Assembly (NCBI RefSeq): GCF_036417845.1 | Contig: NC_089982.1 | Coordinates: 49,625,684 to 49,689,683, forward strand | DNA length: 64,000 nt | Direction of reading: 5' to 3' | Source of the DNA: Apteryx mantelli | Taxonomy: Eukaryota > Chordata > Aves > Apterygiformes > Apterygidae | Shown: positions 59,626 to 64,000 of the stretch, in pieces | Layout of the letters: each line of letters begins with the position of its first letter | How positions within the stretch are numbered: the first letter of the stretch is position 1 | Made by a program: the position numbers and the translations under genes | Notes under the pieces: model-generated | Told to the model about the DNA's origin: nothing | Seen by the model: the letters and a program-made list of their open reading frames with translations, nothing else | Database searches by the model: none

Positions 59626-59945
59626 GAGACAGGGCGGACAGCAAGGTGTGGACAGGTTGGAGCATCTGTGTCAGGGAGCGGATGGGCGGCGCTGCGGCAG
59701 AGCCCCCACGTTGGGGTCAGCGAGGTCCTCGCCTGGCCGGGGTGAGGGCCGGGGCTCCCCAGTGGCAGGTGAGACCCCGGGGCGGCCACTGGCAGCTCCG
59801 TGTCTGGCCCAGGGCTAAGAGCAGCTGCTGCCGGGCCACTGCAGGAGGGAGGTGCAGGGCCCTGACCCCTCGTCCGTGGTGGGGCTGGGGTGTCTTTCAT
59901 CAGGCTGTTGAAATCCAGGGATTTTCCCAGCGGAGCGAACGCAAG
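59626..59945. promoter_or_regulatory. Isolated CpG-dense, GC-rich island
   Basis: About 20 CpG dinucleotides in 320 bp, in a window where CpG is otherwise rare outside CR1. The block has GGGCGGC- and GGGGCGG-like Sp1-type words and a good donor-like GGCAG/GTGAGA at 59766. Long frames on both strands (150 codons minus, 107 plus) follow from the low stop density of GC-rich DNA and show no domain. Possible readings are an orphan CpG island or promoter of a noncoding RNA, an exon, or a GC-rich insertion. Confidence 0.4.
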
Positions 59946-60857
59946 AATGGCATATGTGTGCACACCTAAGGCTCCTCTTTTGTCCCCTGCTGTCGTAAGT
60001 CTCTCTTGCATCATTTCTGCACCGTGAATCCAAAATTCACTTTTAAGCAAAGCTCCATTTGGGCATTATTTTAACACTGGAATGTATGTGCTTCCCTGTG
60101 TTGCCTTCTATTACATGGTCGTCTTCTGAAATCACAGGTAATAAGTTCACTTTTAAATACCAGATTATCTTCTGTCCAAAATTCAAATGTTACAATTGGC
60201 GGTTACAGACAGGACTGCACAAAGTCCCAGGAAAACTTGGGGCTCTGGTGACTAGGTTTCTTTGCCCCGCATTTCTACCCAAGGTGACCAACAATGCAGA
60301 AGAGACTACACCAGGGAATATTTGCTTGAATTTTGCAGTATAGAGCTTGGCATATTAAGTTCCATAACTAATGAGAGGAGGTTTGCTCTGCTGCAGGAGA
60401 GTATGAACTAGAGAATGAACCTGGCTGCCTGCATACTCCTTTCTGCTGTCCATCTTATAGCAAGAGACACTACCTGTAGAGATGTAAGGCAGTCAGTTAA
60501 GGGAATTAATGTCCTATAATGTCTCAACAAGACTGAACAGAGAACAATCCTCAAAGCCCTGAGAAGTCCAGAGGGGAATGCTAATAGGCATGCAAAAATA
60601 TGTAGTATGAAGTAGAGTTGAAAATAAGCATGTTTTATCAAGAGAGTCATAACAATGATTTTTGTGTGTATGTATATAAAATGCAGCCAGTTTAAACACA
60701 GGCTAACAGATTGAACTTTGTTGTGAATACAGAACACATTCTCATTTATATTGTTTGATTGAAAATCATTATTACTTTACCTATAATTGCCATAATTTAT
60801 CACATTGTTAAAATTTACCAGTAATATGCTACTATTTGTCTACAGTTCCACTCTAAT

Positions 60858-60879
60858 TGCACATAATTAATTATGTGCA
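60858..60879. repeat. Perfect 22-bp palindrome with TAATTAATTA core
   Basis: TGCACATAATT at 60858-60868 followed by its exact reverse complement AATTATGTGCA. The centre overlaps TAAT/ATTA homeodomain half-sites, and the arms carry ATGTGCA. More TAATTG/CAATTG words lie within 60 bp (60854, 60885-60898). A regulatory dyad is possible; binding is inferred only. Confidence 0.85.
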
Positions 60880-63160
60880 TTGCTCAATTGCTAATTGCCT
60901 TTAACGTACACTTCAATATAAACCTAAAAATGCTACTTCAAATAGATCAGAAAAAGAACAATTTAATAAACTTCTATCAGTTATAATTCTGCTTTTTTTC
61001 AAGTGAATGATTGGTAAAAGTATTGAAACAATAGATCATTACTTTGGAAATGATCAGACCAGTGTAAATGAAGAAGACGTAAATACAGGAAAACTTGGAG
61101 GAATTCTTATACTCGGTTTCTGTACAGTTGGGTGTACTTCAGAGTACATAAACATGTAGATTGTAGTGTATAAGGTGACAGCTTATAAGGAGGAATAAAC
61201 CAAAATCTAGTTTAAAATATCAGTAATTTTAAGCTTATCACTTTGAAAATATAGTCCTCATTGTTCTGAGGCTGAAGGAGGGGTGACCCCAACCTTGGCA
61301 CAGCAATGCTGACTTTGGTTTGCAGCGCTGTTGGATCCATTGCTTTGACCGTTCTAGTGAAGGGGTCTTGCTGCAGCTATACAAAATGCAAAACACTTAA
61401 TAGTTCCTCAGTGCATCAGCATGAAGAAAAAAGATATTGCATGATTTTAGCTCAAAATTATACCTTAAAGTGTAATTTTTAATGTCATGCTTAGAAAGAA
61501 CCAAGTAATACTCTAAGCAGAAGAAAATCATAGCATCAAAATATAATTCATCTTCCTGGAATCACTCATCTCTAGACTTTAGAAGTGTCTCATAATCAGA
61601 TAGTTATTATAATGTAACATATACCTGTTATCCCTGGTGAGATGCATCTATACGTGTATGTATATGTGTATGTTTCTAGACATGCAGTCTGGGATAAGCT
61701 TAAGAGTCTAGCTAGTCTAGATTTAGTATGCTAGCTGTTTGTTACTAATTTGCATTTTTAGCCTGTCCCAGGTCTTACTAAGAAGAGACATGGCAAGAGC
61801 GTCAGCTGTTCCACAGTGAATTTTTTTCTCTTTTTTGTAAATTAGCTTAAAAGTACAAACATTTGTTTATATATTTTATAATAATTATTTTGAGAGCAAT
61901 GCTAATTGGAGAAAATAGTTTAATGGATTTATAAATGGGTAAGAACAAACTGTACCTCAAAGATGATTGCAGCTTGCTTAGGAGTCGGAATGCCATCCCA
62001 TTTTCATTCTCAATATGAATTGAGATTATATTGTACAGTACATAAATGATTTTCCTTGGGTTTTTAAAAGGCAGTATATATTAATATTTTAAACTGAAGT
62101 AATTGCTTCTTGTTCAGCAATGGGTTTCATTTATGAGTGTTTATCCCTAGCAAATGGAAAGTATGGTTAATCTAAGTTAAAAATGGGTTCTTTAAATAGC
62201 TCTAATTACATTCTGTTTATATTTGTATTTTAGACACTTAAGATTTAATCGGTAGCAGTTCTAACAAACCATAATGTTTATTAGCTGGTTTTAAATTATT
62301 GTTATGGATGGTAGTTCAATGAGAAAATAAATGATGATTTGTCTACTATAATGCATTGTAAATAAAAGATGGACCAACACTGAAAAAGAAAAATTATATC
62401 TACACCACTTGATTTTTATATTGGAAACAGACAGAATGGAAGAAAACTTGAAAAAAGAAAAAAACAGCTTCCATTGCTCATTTCACTTGCACAGATTCTT
62501 TGTAATTGTGCATGTTTGTTTGAATCAAAACTTCGGAATGTTATTGTTCTTATAACTTTATTCTGCATTAATTCTAACAACTTGTTGCTTGATACTGACA
62601 CTCTCTTAAAAGCTTTTAATTGCACATTCCCAAATCGTATCTTGTAAACTAGATTTCTAGCACCAACCGAAATGAGCAATTATACAGTACTGAAGTGATC
62701 AAAAATTATTACTGAAGCCTCTATTTTATTATCTTGCATGAAGACCAGTACAAGTAAGGATATCAGTTCTTAGATATACAGAACTTTTTTGCAATAGGCA
62801 CCAATTAAAAGACATGGTGCCAAGTATGTAGTAAAATAAAATGGGAATCTAAAGTCCTTCTTAGCTAGATCTATCTAGATATCATGGAAGGACTAGTTCA
62901 AAATTAATTATCTCTGTGTTGAATATTAATGATATTTAATGAGATATCTTTTAAAAAATAAAATATTTTAAAATCAAATATTTTAAAATGAAGAACTACA
63001 ATATATTTAATGCTGAAGGGAATTAAAAAAAACCTCAGTTCTGGTAACTAAAGAGTGATTAATTCAAAATTAAAATGAAACTGGATTATATTGATGTAAT
63101 ATCTTCTTAGGTGTTCAAGACAGAATTGTACTATTCAGGGTAATACTGAAACCAAAACTT

Positions 63161-63184
63161 ACTTAGTTAAACACTTAGTTAAAC
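63161..63184. repeat. Perfect 12-bp tandem duplication
   Basis: ACTTAGTTAAAC occurs twice in direct succession. It is probably replication slippage. Confidence 0.9.
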
Positions 63185-64000
63185 AGATTCCTTGTTTGGC
63201 TTTGCACTGTTCTTGTGATTTCTGGAAACAGGTTGGAAAGATGCTGTTTTAGTATGTGCTTGTCTGACAATGCTCTAAAAGGTTGGGCTCTCTGGGATTA
63301 TTGGAATATCCTGCCATGAAATGCCTGCCCAGAAATGCTGTGTATGGTCTGGGGAAGTTGGGGGCAGAGTAGTGTGCCAGCTCTGGATCAGCAGAATTCC
63401 TCTTTCGTGAGGGGAATCTTTGGCAGTCAGCTGAGCTGTACTGGTAATTTTTTAATATGATTTTACAGCTTTTTTATATATCTGAATTCTACACATTTAA
63501 AAATGGGCAGTGGTACTGTACGTTTGTTTAATGACTGAAAATTGACTGTTTCAACTAAATTTAACAGGGGGTAGAGGTGTCTAAAATAATGATGTACTTA
63601 CAAGCTCCATGAAAAAAGGAGCATAAGCTCTGAGGGCCCCATCAGAGAGAAAGCAGACAAGATGAGATCAACCCCAATTAGTCATTGGAGAATCCTTGTG
63701 AAAGAAAGGCATTGGAAATGTCCTAACTTCAGAAAGATCTTCAGAATTTCCACCTTCTTATCACCACAAGTCACAGTCACATTGGAAAACAGCTTGTTTT
63801 ATTCTGGTGCTTCAGAGTTGGTGTGTTGTCAATATTTAGGCAAAAAATTACCTGTGAATGGGTTTAAAAATATATATATGTTTCATACGTAGCTATTCAT
63901 TGACTATTTCAAAAGCATTCTTTGAAATACATAATTTTTGTAATTCCTAGAATTGCTCTGCTTCTATTCCATTTACGCTGCGTACTCAGACGTTAAATAA

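Larger units (their letters stand above)
59946..64000. other. AT-rich noncoding DNA with palindrome
   Basis: No gene recognised. Contains the 22-bp palindrome at 60858-60879, A/T-rich direct repeats around 62958-62989 (AAATATTTTAAAAT twice) and the 12-bp tandem at 63161. The 109-codon minus-strand frame at 60408-60737 has no domain. Confidence 0.6.

Noticed and set aside
59735..59800. G-quadruplex in the CpG-dense block
   Set aside because: Only three G runs are close together; the fourth is over 20 nt away.
59598..60050. 150-codon minus-strand ORF in the CpG-dense block
   Set aside because: GC-rich DNA has few stops, and overlapping frames are open on both strands; Pro/Ala/Gly-rich with no domain.
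1..64000. Endogenous retrovirus, CRISPR array, tRNA/rRNA genes or prokaryotic-type defence system
   Set aside because: No LTR pairs, retroviral gene motifs, regular spaced repeats, or tRNA/rRNA features were seen on either strand.

Overview
The window is vertebrate nuclear DNA, most probably from a bird. It is AT-rich and CpG-poor, with sparse short ORFs and no operons. It carries a nearly full-length CR1 LINE whose 3' end matches the avian CR1 signature: a 3'UTR hairpin, then a conserved tail ending in the ATTCTGTG octamer. No CRISPR array, tRNA, rRNA or bacterial-type operon was seen. No protein-coding host gene could be established. The window reads as intergenic or long-intron sequence holding layers of repeats.

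Layout. 1-11 kb is unremarkable AT-rich DNA with homopolymer runs. 11-12.4 kb has a GA-rich tract, a CA microsatellite and a C/T-rich open stretch behind a splice-acceptor-like tract. 15.9-20.3 kb holds a possible CR1 3' remnant, a CA/TG inverted tract, a degenerate tandem array beside the longest ORF outside CR1 (206 aa), MIR-like remnants and a 93-bp tandem duplication. 20-33 kb is mostly featureless, with simple repeats and small inverted repeats.

33,655-38,159 is the dominant feature, a CR1 of about 4.5 kb. It has a 5'UTR/promoter with a TATA box, ORF1 (Cys-rich N-terminus, leucine heptads, SGNH esterase) and ORF2 (APE-type endonuclease, reverse transcriptase, C-terminal domain). The 3'UTR hairpin and terminal octamer follow. 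ORF1 and ORF2 are separated by 5 nt. Each ORF has one in-frame stop (TGA) and one frameshift, so this copy is dead, but the visible catalytic residues of all three enzyme domains remain. The first 30 bp of the element recur 350 bp downstream, just where transcription from the internal TATA box should start. This suggests a repeated start-site promoter architecture and is the most interesting observation here.

40,983-42,640 holds two much older minus-strand CR1-clade fragments, one still showing reverse-transcriptase protein similarity to the young copy. The right third (42.6-64 kb) is again AT-rich. It contains several weak gene-like signals: a possible terminal exon at 43.6 kb, a TATA/first-exon-like segment at 48.6 kb, a minus-strand candidate exon at 52.5-52.9 kb and a CpG-dense 320-bp island at 59.6 kb. 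It also has an unidentified repeat pair at 50.06 and 51.05 kb, a purine-skewed stretch at 56.7-57.6 kb and a perfect 22-bp palindrome with a homeodomain-type core at 60.86 kb. These gene-like signals are hypotheses.
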